This document shows, piece after piece, positions 6,979 to 14,467 of a stretch of 36,440 bases of DNA; the stretch's first letter is position 1, and every line of letters begins with the position of its first letter. The notes beneath the pieces were generated by a model. That model worked only from the letters and a program-made list of their open reading frames with translations, was not told where the DNA came from and searched no databases. A program made the position numbers and the translations under genes. Source of the DNA: Actinomycetes bacterium (GTDB taxonomy: Bacteria; Actinomycetota; Acidimicrobiia; Acidimicrobiales; RAAP-2); contig JAKAQM010000013.1 of NCBI GenBank assembly GCA_021822565.1, positions 1 through 36,440 on the forward strand, in the 5' to 3' direction.

Positions 6979-7057
6979 CCGCCTGCGTGTGGGTTGATGC
7001 CGAACCCGAGACCGCCAATTCCATCCCCGTCATGCAGTGGGGATTGCAGCATCGCGC

Positions 7058-7063
7058 TACCCT
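7058..7063 (+). promoter_or_regulatory. -10 box TACCCT upstream of secreted-protein gene
   Basis: TACCCT is followed 8 nt later by GTG 7072 and 12 nt later by ATG 7076. The expected transcript starts right at these codons, about 140 nt before the ATG chosen for the main gene. Confidence 0.45.
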
Positions 7064-7071
7064 GTCTGGGC

Positions 7072-7218
7072 GTGGATGGTGCGTGCCCGACTGGCACGGA
7101 CGCAGGGGAATGGGAGGCGGCGCCTGGCGGCGCCCACGTCCGGGCGCGCGCGACATGCGCGGCGCAGGCGCGTACGACGCGCGCGGCACGGCCGATCCCC
7201 CCGGTGCGCCATGGCTGA
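7072..7218 (+). CDS. Possible leaderless upstream ORF (48 aa)
   Basis: GTG 7072 has the spacing to TACCCT seen for other leaderless genes in this window. The ORF starts VDGACPTGTDAGEWEAA and ends by overlapping the ATG at 7211 by 8 nt, which would couple translation to the next gene. The competing reading is that the main gene itself starts at ATG 7076 in another frame, with an arginine-rich lead. Third-position GC does not separate the two. Confidence 0.25.
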   Translation: MDGACPTGTDAGEWEAAPGGAHVRARATCAAQARTTRAARPIPPVRHG

Positions 7219-8032
7219 CGAGCGCCGCGGATCTCGATCATGGGCCATCCTTGCTGTGGCGCTCGCGCTCATGGCGCTCGTGACCGCGCTCTCCTCGACG
7301 TCGGGCCACAGCCGCCCGGTCGCACTTCAGCGCCGCACACAGCGCACGGTTCCGGCGAAGCGCACGATGAGCGACACCGCGCAGCGAGCTGGTCGCCGAT
7401 CTCACGCCGGGCTGGGATCCCCCAGACTCCGTGCCCTGAGCACCCTCGCCGCACCGGCTCCCAAGGCCTCTCGCGCCGCCGACGCCGGCACCGGAACGTC
7501 GGCGGGGTCCGCGGGACCGCACCGTGCCACAGGGGCTGCCTTCTCCCAGCCGGACCCAGGAGCCTCCGGCACACCAGGCACCGGCTTCCTCGAGGCGGCG
7601 GATTCCTGGTCGCCCGCCACTGGGCCGTCCCTCCTTCCGGCGGCGTCGGGCTCAGCATCGAGCTCGCCATCGGGCTCAGCATCGGGCGCGGCATCGGGCG
7701 CGGCCAGGTCGAACGGCGGAGGCACTGCGACGAGCCCGCCGACGGGCGCATACCCCGGGCACGGCTCGATCGAGCCGCCCGCCACGTCCGCGACGTTCGC
7801 AGCTCTGGGCGGCGGAACGGTCTCGGCTCGGGCCACGTGGACCGACACGCCGGATCTCGAGCTCGAGATCTCGTGCGGCGACGGCGTGTCGGCGACCCGC
7901 ACGGGATCCTCGGAGCTGTCGCTCGAGGTCGATGACACGCACGGTACCGGTAGCTGCACGGTCACGCTCTCGCTACCCCCGGGCGTGCGCGCGGACGTGC
8001 CTTTCACACTGGTCGTCGACCCCGCACCCTGA
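7211..8032 (+). CDS. Membrane-anchored secreted protein with low-complexity linker
   Basis: A short basic N-terminus is followed by one TM or uncleaved signal (WAILAVALALMALVTALS). Then come about 170 residues rich in Ser, Ala, Gly and Pro, partly built of 12-bp DNA repeats (units coding SGSA/SGAA). The C-terminal ~80 residues form a compact beta-rich domain (VSARATWTDTPDLELEISCG ... GTGSCTVTLSLPPGVRADVP) with two cysteines suited to a disulfide. The layout suggests a surface protein that displays a small domain on a flexible stalk. No known family is recognised. ATG 7211 was chosen because the TM follows directly; ATG 7076 would add 45 Arg-rich residues. The next gene starts 5 nt after the stop. 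Confidence 0.65.
   Translation: MADERRGSRSWAILAVALALMALVTALSSTSGHSRPVALQRRTQRTVPAKRTMSDTAQRAGRRSHAGLGSPRLRALSTLAAPAPKASRAADAGTGTSAGSAGPHRATGAAFSQPDPGASGTPGTGFLEAADSWSPATGPSLLPAASGSASSSPSGSASGAASGAARSNGGGTATSPPTGAYPGHGSIEPPATSATFAALGGGTVSARATWTDTPDLELEISCGDGVSATRTGSSELSLEVDDTHGTGSCTVTLSLPPGVRADVPFTLVVDPAP
7647..7706 (+). repeat. Degenerate 12-bp in-frame repeats
   Basis: Units such as TCGGGCTCAGCA and TCGGGCGCGGCA recur and code for SGSA or SGAA in the linker of the secreted protein. The copies are imperfect. Confidence 0.6.
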
Positions 8033-8037
8033 ACGCC

Positions 8038-10857
8038 ATGATCTCGACATCGCACGCACTCCGACGGATGTGGGATGCAATCGTCGGCGCCACCGCGGCG
8101 TTGCTCGTCTTCGCGGCGGTCCCAGGGGTGCTCGTAGCGCTCGTCGGGCTCCCCGCCCCGCGGCATTGGACGGTGCAGAGCCTCATGTCATGGCATGGCC
8201 TGTTCGACCTGCTGGCCGTCGTCAGCTGGTGCGCGTGGGCGGCGTGCGCGTGGCCGATCCTTCGCTCCGTGGCGGTCCGCGTCCGCTCGGGTGATCCCGG
8301 TACCGCGGCGCGCCTCTCCGACCGGATCGCGGTGAGGATCGCTCTCGGCGTGCTCGCAATCACGTCGTTCACCGGACTGGGCGCATCGGTGGCCAGCGCG
8401 TCGGTGGCCAGCGCGTCGGTGGCCAGCGCACCGGTGGCCAGCGCACCGGTGGCCAGCGCGTCGGTGACGGAAACGGCCCGCGCCCTCAGCACCAGAACCG
8501 CAGCCCCGCCGCCACAGGTGTCCTCGGAGCCGGTGCACACGTCGGAGCCGGTGCGCACGTCGGAAACGTCCGAGGTCCCTGACGAGCTCCCTGACGAGGT
8601 CCCTGACGACGACTCCTACCGACACGCTACGGGAGCAGCCGTCCACGTCGTCGGCCACGGTGAGACGCTCGCATGCATCGCCGCCGCCCACTACGCCGAC
8701 GCGTCGGCGTGGCCCGCGATCGCCGCTGCCAACCTGGGGCGGCTGATGGGCGACGGCACACGCTTCGTCGACCCGACCATGATCGCCCCTGGCTGGACCC
8801 TCGTGCTGCCATCACTCGACGCCGACGTGGCGCTCGACGCCGATGTGGCGGCCGGGACCAAGCGCGCGACGGCCCACGGCGCGACACGCCTGGCCAGTCG
8901 GGGCACGCTCGGGAGCGCACTGCTGCCGCTCGGCGAGCTCTCGGCGGCTGGCGTCAGCGCGCTCGTGGCAGGGCTGCTCGCGCGGCGTTCCCGTCAGCTG
9001 CGCCGCCTCCGAGCCTTCCTCCGCGAGGAGGGAGCGGACAGCTTCGCCCCGGTCGAGCGGGAGGCGGATCTCGGCAGGTTGGTCGCTCCGTTCGAGCGGG
9101 TCCCGATCGTGGACCTGATCGAGGCCGCTGCGTGCCACCTCGCAAGGGCCATCGCGACACTCGACCCGCCACCCGGTCCGGTGCAGTGGCTACGCGCAGG
9201 GAGTGACGGCGTGGAGGTGTGCTTCTTCGAACCGGTGCCCGAGGCTCTCGATGGCTGGCAACGCTCCGCGCCTGCGAATTGGGCGTTCCCCGCTGCCGTC
9301 GACGCCGCAGAGCTGCGTCGCGTGCACGACGGAGAGCCGTGGTGCCCGGTCCTGCTCCCCCTCGGCGACGACGAGCGTGGCACGTGGCTCATCCCTGTCG
9401 AGATCGGGGCGTGCGTCTCGGTCATCGGGTCGCGCGGAGCGGACCTCGCACGCGCGATGCGCGCAGCCGCTTCGACGTGGAGCTGGCACGAAGCCGTCGT
9501 GATCGTCGACGACCCCCAGGAGGCGATCGAGGCGGTCGAGGCGGTCTGCGGTACCTCGACGCGTGTGGAGAAGCGCGTGGAGAAGCGCGTGGCGAACGGT
9601 CCGCACGTGCTCTTCGTGGGCGACCCCGAGAGGCTCCCCGAAGCGACTCGGAATGCATGCGCGGTGCTCGCAACCCGCCAGCTCGACGACGCCGAGGTCA
9701 CCGTCGTCGTCGACGACCGCGCGGCGAGCGTGCATCCTCTCGGGCTCACGGTCCGGCCTTCGCTGCTCGACCCCTCCTGGAAGGTCGCGGTCGAGGCGCT
9801 CGTCGATGGCGGCGTGCCCAGCCCCAGCGCAGCGGCCTTACCGCTCGTACGGCGCAGAACTGCGCCTGCCACCCTGCGGCTGGCGGATCCCGCTGCTGTC
9901 GATCGGTCCGGCCCCGTGGAGCTCGCCGCGATGTTCGACCCGGCGCACGCCACCAAGGAGCTGCGCCGCGAGGCGACCGGAGAGCTGCACCGCGAGGTGT
10001 CGATCCGCGAGCGCGCCGGTGCGGAGGTACAGCTGCTCACGACGGTGCCGGGCATCGTCGGCCTGCAGGCGGACCTCCCGCCCAAACGCGCCCGGCGGGC
10101 GGTGGAGGTGATCGCCTACCTCGCGATGCACGCACCCGAGCCCGTCACCGGTGAGCGACTAAGGATGCGGGTGCTCGGTTCAGCCGACGCGGACGCCGCA
10201 GCCAAGACGCTCTTCAACACGGTCGGCGCGGCGCGGCGTGCCCTCGGCGCCGGTCCCGACGGGAAGCCGCTGCTGCCACCCGCCTCCCGCTCGGGTCACT
10301 ACCGTCTCGCGTCGACGGTGACCGTCGACGCATTGCGGGCGAGCGCCCTGTTGCACGAAGGCCTCGCGGCGCGAGACCCGGTCGAGCGCGTTGCCCGGCT
10401 TCGCGAAGGGCTCCAGCTCGTGAAGGCCGAGCCGCTCGCCGGGGTGCTGGCCGGCTACGCCTGGTGGCGCGCCGAAGGCCACGAGCGCCGCCTCGCCGAT
10501 GCCGTCGTCGATGGCGCCTGTGCCCTCGTGCGCGCGGCGCTCGGATCGGGTGACGTCGACCTGGCCCGATGGGCGCTCGGGCAGGCGAGGAAGGTGGAGC
10601 CCTACAGCGAGGCGCTCACCCGAGCGGCGATGAGGGTGGCCGCCGAGAGCGGTGACGTACGCCGCCTCCACGCCGAGTGGAGGGAATGCCAGCGACAGGT
10701 CGACGAGCTGGACCCCGGCGGCATGCCGTCAGAGCGCACGGAGCAGCTCTACGCCATCTTGCGAGCGCAGCTCGCCGGCGAGGGCGGTCACGACAGCTTC
10801 GCTGCGATCGATGCTGCGCCCTTGAGCACGGTCCCGTCCGCACCTTCGACCGTGTAG
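8038..10857 (+). CDS. Multi-TM LysM and winged-helix/BTAD regulator-like protein
   Basis: This 939-aa protein starts with three TM segments (about residues 14-38, 50-75, 98-120). A repeat-rich Ser/Ala/Pro linker follows, then a LysM domain near residues 203-258 (VVGHGETLACIAAAHYAD ... PGWTLVLP) that may bind peptidoglycan. Another hydrophobic stretch is near 300. The C-terminal third has an OmpR-like winged helix (VEVIAYLAMHAPEPVTGERL, about residue 690) and a BTAD helical-repeat domain ending in LHAEWRECQRQVDELD. Proteins with this make-up are found in actinobacterial Tad-pilus or transfer-related loci. The role is unknown; wall sensing coupled to DNA or protein binding is an inference. The 3' end overlaps the convergent ddl gene by 70 bp. 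Confidence 0.8.
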   Translation: MISTSHALRRMWDAIVGATAALLVFAAVPGVLVALVGLPAPRHWTVQSLMSWHGLFDLLAVVSWCAWAACAWPILRSVAVRVRSGDPGTAARLSDRIAVRIALGVLAITSFTGLGASVASASVASASVASAPVASAPVASASVTETARALSTRTAAPPPQVSSEPVHTSEPVRTSETSEVPDELPDEVPDDDSYRHATGAAVHVVGHGETLACIAAAHYADASAWPAIAAANLGRLMGDGTRFVDPTMIAPGWTLVLPSLDADVALDADVAAGTKRATAHGATRLASRGTLGSALLPLGELSAAGVSALVAGLLARRSRQLRRLRAFLREEGADSFAPVEREADLGRLVAPFERVPIVDLIEAAACHLARAIATLDPPPGPVQWLRAGSDGVEVCFFEPVPEALDGWQRSAPANWAFPAAVDAAELRRVHDGEPWCPVLLPLGDDERGTWLIPVEIGACVSVIGSRGADLARAMRAAASTWSWHEAVVIVDDPQEAIEAVEAVCGTSTRVEKRVEKRVANGPHVLFVGDPERLPEATRNACAVLATRQLDDAEVTVVVDDRAASVHPLGLTVRPSLLDPSWKVAVEALVDGGVPSPSAAALPLVRRRTAPATLRLADPAAVDRSGPVELAAMFDPAHATKELRREATGELHREVSIRERAGAEVQLLTTVPGIVGLQADLPPKRARRAVEVIAYLAMHAPEPVTGERLRMRVLGSADADAAAKTLFNTVGAARRALGAGPDGKPLLPPASRSGHYRLASTVTVDALRASALLHEGLAARDPVERVARLREGLQLVKAEPLAGVLAGYAWWRAEGHERRLADAVVDGACALVRAALGSGDVDLARWALGQARKVEPYSEALTRAAMRVAAESGDVRRLHAEWRECQRQVDELDPGGMPSERTEQLYAILRAQLAGEGGHDSFAAIDAAPLSTVPSAPSTV
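8383..8466 (+). repeat. 15-bp in-frame tandem repeat (about 5.6 copies)
   Basis: The unit GCGTCGGTGGCCAGC, coding ASVAS, is repeated with single-base changes at the end of TM3 and into the linker of the LysM/BTAD protein. Confidence 0.85.
8522..8611 (+). repeat. Two short in-frame tandem repeats in LysM/BTAD linker
   Basis: An 18-bp unit (TCGGAGCCGGTGCACACG) occurs about 2.4 times. Shortly after it, a 12-bp unit (GTCCCTGACGAG) occurs three times. Both keep the frame and code for Ser/Glu/Pro and acidic Pro-Asp-Glu stretches. Confidence 0.75.
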
Positions 10858-11909
10858 TGATGCGCAGGTCGCTGACGCGCTTCGGCCACCATGTCGGAGA
10901 GCAGGGTGCGAAACGGCAGAGCCGGGTCGATCCACAGGTACCGCGCCAACGAGCCCGGGATCGTGTTGATCTCGTTGACGAAGAGCTCCCGGCCGTCCGA
11001 GAGGAAGTCCACGCGCGTGATGCCGCGTACCGAGCACAGCCGCGCGACGGCGGTGGCGGCCTCGCGCAGACGCCGCTCGAGCTCGTCGTCGATCTGGGCT
11101 GGCAGCTCTCGCGGCGCGCTCGCCATTCCCTCACCGCCGACGTACTTGTCCGCGTAGCCGAGGATGTCCGGCTCTCCTGCGGCACCGCCGGCTCTGGCAG
11201 TCCGAAGTGGCCGTTCGATCGCGGACAACTCCAGCTCCGGCCACGTTCGCACGGCGATCTGGAGGTCGAAGAGGTCGGCGCGGTAGGGCTCGATGACCGC
11301 GCCGGCGCGCAGGTGACGGTTGGCGCCGAGCAGCGCGACCGCCGTCTGGAGGTCCGCGACGTTCGCGACGATCCCGATCGAGGACCCGCCGAACCGCGGC
11401 TTCACGATGTAGGGGGGTGCGAGCTCGATCTCGGTGGTGGACGCGTCCAGGAGCAGGCGCGGCAGCGCCGGCAACCCGGCCTGGGCCACCACGTCGGCGA
11501 ACGCGAGCTTGTCCATGCCGAGCGCTGCGCCGGCGAGGCTGGGACCCGTGTACCGCACCCCGGACAGGTCCAGCGCAGCCTGCAAGGTGCCGTCCTCGCC
11601 GGGTCCGCCGTGGCAGCACACCACGGCGACGTCGACTCCGAGCGGGCGCGGTCGCCCGAAACGCCCCGCTCCGGTGGTGAAGCCCGACTCGAGGAGCAAC
11701 TGGACCCGCGTCGCACCCTGGGGCACCCCGTCGACGAAGGCGCTTGCCTCGAGCTCCGAGCTCACCTCGTGCCACTCACCGGTCTTCGTCCAGTAAAGGC
11801 AGCGAGCGCCCAAGGCACGGGCGGCCTGTAGGCCGGTGAGCACGCTCACGTCGTGCTCGGGGGAAGGGCCGCCGAAGACGACCGCGAGATCGGTGATGAC
11901 GTCAGCCAC
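10788..11909 (-). CDS. ddl: D-alanine--D-alanine ligase family protein (ATP-grasp)
   Basis: The 373-aa protein has the Ddl motifs in order: GGPSPEHDVSVLTG near the N-terminus, CHGGPGEDGTLQAALDLSGV and TGPSLAGAALGMDKLAFADV. The ATP-grasp segment is IVKPRFGGSSIG, and the metal site is LFVNEINTIPGSLARYLW. The reaction is ATP-dependent joining of two D-alanines for peptidoglycan. The NEINTIPGSLxxYLW ending is a variant of the usual NTxPGFT form, so a related specificity is possible. GTG 11909 has AGGGAG 7 nt upstream. It is the last gene of a trio with the MurF-like ligase and an alpha/beta hydrolase. Its 3' end overlaps the opposing LysM/BTAD gene by 70 bp, and both ends look genuine. Confidence 0.88.
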   Translation of the reverse strand: MADVITDLAVVFGGPSPEHDVSVLTGLQAARALGARCLYWTKTGEWHEVSSELEASAFVDGVPQGATRVQLLLESGFTTGAGRFGRPRPLGVDVAVVCCHGGPGEDGTLQAALDLSGVRYTGPSLAGAALGMDKLAFADVVAQAGLPALPRLLLDASTTEIELAPPYIVKPRFGGSSIGIVANVADLQTAVALLGANRHLRAGAVIEPYRADLFDLQIAVRTWPELELSAIERPLRTARAGGAAGEPDILGYADKYVGGEGMASAPRELPAQIDDELERRLREAATAVARLCSVRGITRVDFLSDGRELFVNEINTIPGSLARYLWIDPALPFRTLLSDMVAEARQRPAHHYTVEGADGTVLKGAASIAAKLS

Positions 11910-11932
11910 GATGCGCTCCCTGAGAGGCGATG

Positions 11933-11953
11933 CGCCGGGAAAAGGCCCCGGCG
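11933..11953 (-). terminator. GC-rich hairpin between murF-like gene and ddl
   Basis: CGCCGGG and CCCGGCG form a perfect 7-bp stem with a 7-nt A-rich loop in the 48-nt gap. It may lower readthrough into ddl or protect the mRNA end. There is no T-run. Confidence 0.35.
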
Positions 11954-11957
11954 GCGG

Positions 11958-13508
11958 TCAAGGGTAGTGGTCTGGGAGGTCGTTCTCGTAGAGCACCGCG
12001 TCGCCGGGCCCGAGGTTCGCGCGCACCCACGCCACTGCCTCGTCGCGGGTGCGCACGATGACGACTGGCCGCAGGCCGTCGGCCCCACGGAGCAGTGCGC
12101 GCCGGTTCGTGAGGCCCACGACGACGAGGATCGACGCGACCTCGCACGCGGCTCGGGCGAAGGCCTCGTTCTCCGCCGCCTGCCGTGCGCCCAGCTCGAC
12201 CATCCCCGGGGTCACCACGACCCTCCTGCCGGTCGCAGGCGACGCCTCGAGCGCCGAGAGCGCCGCGCGGGCGCCGGCGGGGTTCGAGTTGAAGGTGTCG
12301 TCGATCACATAGAAGCCCGAGGAGGAGGTATCTGCGGTGAGCCGGTTGGCCACCGGCGTCAGGGTGGGGATGCGCTCGACGACCGTCTCGGCAGGCACGC
12401 CGAGGTGCAACGCCACGGCGACGGCGCAGGCGAGGTTGGTCGGCTGGATGCCCGGGCGGAGCTGCACCGGCGCCCCGACCGGCGAGCCGCCCACGACGAC
12501 GGTTGCCTTCCCTTCGTCCACGCACAGGCGCACGTCTGCGTGCGGGTCGTCGACGGCGGCACGGATGACCTGAAGGCCTCGATCCGCCTCGAGCGCGGCG
12601 CCGAGCGCCGCGAGCCGGCTGTCTTCGGCGTTCACCACGACGGTCGAGGCCCGCTCGGTGATCTCGGTCTTGGCGGTGAGGATCGCGTCCTGCGAACCGA
12701 ACCGTTCGAGGTGCACCGGCCCGATCGCAGTCATCACCGCGATGTCCGGCGGGCACCAGCGGCACAGATCGCGGATCTCTCCGGGCCCGTAGGTGCCCAT
12801 CTCCGCGACGAAGACGTCGGTGCCCTCGGCCAGATGCTCGTTGACCGCGCGGGCAAGACCGCCGCGGTTGTTGAAGGACGCCGGCGTCGCCACCACGCTC
12901 TTGGCTCCCGCGACCAGGTGCGCGATGTGGTTCTTCGTGGACGTCTTGCCGTAGGAGCCGGTGATCGCCACGATGGTCGGAGACACCCTCCGCAGCCGCT
13001 CGGCGGCCATGGCCACGAACCGCTCCGAGAGCCGGCGCTCGATCGGCTCGGTGGCGAAGAGCGCAGCGTCCACCAGTGCAGGCGCCGCGACGAGCCCGGC
13101 TGCCGCGAACGGCGCCGGAGCCCCGATCGCGGCACCGACGCCGAGCACGGCTGCTTCTGCGAGCAGCCAGACCACCGCAAGCGTTTGGAGCCTTCGCGTG
13201 AGGACGAGCCGAGACGTCCGGCCCCGGATCGACAGGTGCAGGGGTCCGAGCGCCGCCGCCGCCACCGTCGCAGCTGCAGCGACCGGCCACAGCCCGCTCA
13301 GGACGACCCCGGCGAGCGCGACCCCGCCGAGCGCGACGTTGAGCGGCTCGCTCCTCCACCAGCGCAGCGCGAACCTGCTGACCGAGTCAGGGACGTAGTG
13401 CTCGCGCTGGGCCACTCGCAGCCAGCGTGCTCCGGCTGGCACCAGCGCCAGGATGCACGCACCGTAGACGCCCCAGGCCGCGCCGCCCGTCGCCCCGAGG
13501 ACACCCAT
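11958..13508 (-). CDS. MurF-like Mur ligase with N-terminal membrane domain
   Basis: The 516-aa protein opens with four or five hydrophobic segments (about residues 5-150, e.g. LNVALGGVALAGVVLSGLWP and TLAVVWLLAEAAVLGVGA). The usual N-terminal Mur domain that binds the UDP-MurNAc substrate is absent. The ligase core follows, with P-loop GSYGKTSTKN, NNRGGLARAVNEHL, FVAEMGTYGPGEIRDL and TAIGPVHLERFGS, and the C-terminal domain has DDTFNSNPAGARAAL. The core most resembles MurF, which adds D-Ala-D-Ala (or another dipeptide) to an acyl acceptor using ATP. The membrane domain suggests a membrane-bound acceptor. Its ATG overlaps the hydrolase stop by one base (TGATG). MurF is the best name, but the substrate is uncertain. 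Confidence 0.8.
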   Translation of the reverse strand: MGVLGATGGAAWGVYGACILALVPAGARWLRVAQREHYVPDSVSRFALRWWRSEPLNVALGGVALAGVVLSGLWPVAAAATVAAAALGPLHLSIRGRTSRLVLTRRLQTLAVVWLLAEAAVLGVGAAIGAPAPFAAAGLVAAPALVDAALFATEPIERRLSERFVAMAAERLRRVSPTIVAITGSYGKTSTKNHIAHLVAGAKSVVATPASFNNRGGLARAVNEHLAEGTDVFVAEMGTYGPGEIRDLCRWCPPDIAVMTAIGPVHLERFGSQDAILTAKTEITERASTVVVNAEDSRLAALGAALEADRGLQVIRAAVDDPHADVRLCVDEGKATVVVGGSPVGAPVQLRPGIQPTNLACAVAVALHLGVPAETVVERIPTLTPVANRLTADTSSSGFYVIDDTFNSNPAGARAALSALEASPATGRRVVVTPGMVELGARQAAENEAFARAACEVASILVVVGLTNRRALLRGADGLRPVVIVRTRDEAVAWVRANLGPGDAVLYENDLPDHYP

Positions 13509-14269
13509 CAGCGCGCGAGATACCGCTCCACCGCCTCGCGCAGGGCGCCAGGAGCGGTGAGGGGGACGAGATGGCCCGCGCCGGGGAGGACCAAGAGCTC
13601 GGCTCGAGGCGACCGTGCGTCACGGAGCCTGTCGAGCGCCGCCCGTGCGACGCCGAGGGGCACCACGGCGTCGTCGTCGCCCCAGACAAGGGTGACCGGG
13701 GCCTCGATCGCGTCGAGCTGCTCCTCGTAGCTCTCCGCCACGACGCATCCATGGATCCTGCGCATGACACCGGAGGCGGCGGCGTAATCGGCGGACCCGT
13801 GCCGCCGGCGCGCGCGTTCCATGCGCTCGTCGCTGACGAGCCCCGCGCGGTGCGCTGCCCGAACCGACCGGTACGCGAAAGACGGGCGGCGGGGGGGCGA
13901 GAGGCGCAGGAGCGGGACGCCGCAGAGGACGAGGGCGGCGACGGCGTCGGGCCTGGTGGCTGCGAGCTGGAGCGCGACCCGGCCGCCGAAGGAGTGCGCG
14001 AGCACGACCACGGGAGCCGCCATCTCCTCGAGCAACGGGTCGAGGCACGCGGCGTACTGCACCGAGCCCCAGGGCTCAATGGGCGGCGGAGTGGCGCCGA
14101 ACCCTGGAAGGTCGACGGCCACCGCTGCGAGCTCAGCGCCCTCCACCGGGCGGAGCACCGCGTCGAAGTCTCGGTGGGTGCGGCTCCAGCCATGGAGCGC
14201 GAGGACCTTCGGCGCTCCTGCGCCCGACCGCGTGCCGAAGAGGCTGCCGCCCGCGAACGTGCGCAGCAT
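13508..14269 (-). CDS. Alpha/beta hydrolase
   Basis: The 253-aa single-domain alpha/beta hydrolase has the oxyanion-hole motif LALHGWSRTHRDFD. The nucleophile elbow is LAHSFGGRVALQLAA, the acid residue is in VTLVWGDDDAVVP, and the catalytic His is in LPGAGHLVPLTAPG. The catalytic triad is complete, so an esterase, amidase or peptidase activity is likely; the substrate is unknown. ATG 14269 was chosen because GGGAGG lies upstream and the protein then starts MLRTFAGGSLFG; GTG 14287 is possible. It is the first gene of the trio, translationally coupled to the MurF-like ligase, so it may act on the product or precursor of that ligase pair. Confidence 0.85.
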   Translation of the reverse strand: MLRTFAGGSLFGTRSGAGAPKVLALHGWSRTHRDFDAVLRPVEGAELAAVAVDLPGFGATPPPIEPWGSVQYAACLDPLLEEMAAPVVVLAHSFGGRVALQLAATRPDAVAALVLCGVPLLRLSPPRRPSFAYRSVRAAHRAGLVSDERMERARRRHGSADYAAASGVMRRIHGCVVAESYEEQLDAIEAPVTLVWGDDDAVVPLGVARAALDRLRDARSPRAELLVLPGAGHLVPLTAPGALREAVERYLAR

Positions 14270-14453
14270 CGTCAGCCAGCCTCCCACGCGCGCCGGTCCT
14301 GCGATCCTTCCTCAGCCATGTGCGGCAGCATTCTCGCGTGCACCTGACGACCCGCGCGCGATGAGCTCGCACGGGGGACCTGCATGCGCCGGCTACCGGC
14401 ACCGCCGGTCCCGACAACGGCACCCAGGAGCCGCGTGCCCTCTTCCACCTCGG

Positions 14454-14459
14454 TAGCGT
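14454..14459 (+). promoter_or_regulatory. -10 box TAGCGT, leaderless start of helicase gene
   Basis: TAGCGT lies 8 nt before GTG 14468; no Shine-Dalgarno lies between. Confidence 0.5.
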
Positions 14460-14467
14460 GGCTGCGA

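Noticed and set aside
8988-10085. Long minus-strand Ser-rich ORF (8994-10085)
   Set aside because: It is a shadow of the LysM/BTAD gene, whose domains are recognisable on the plus strand.
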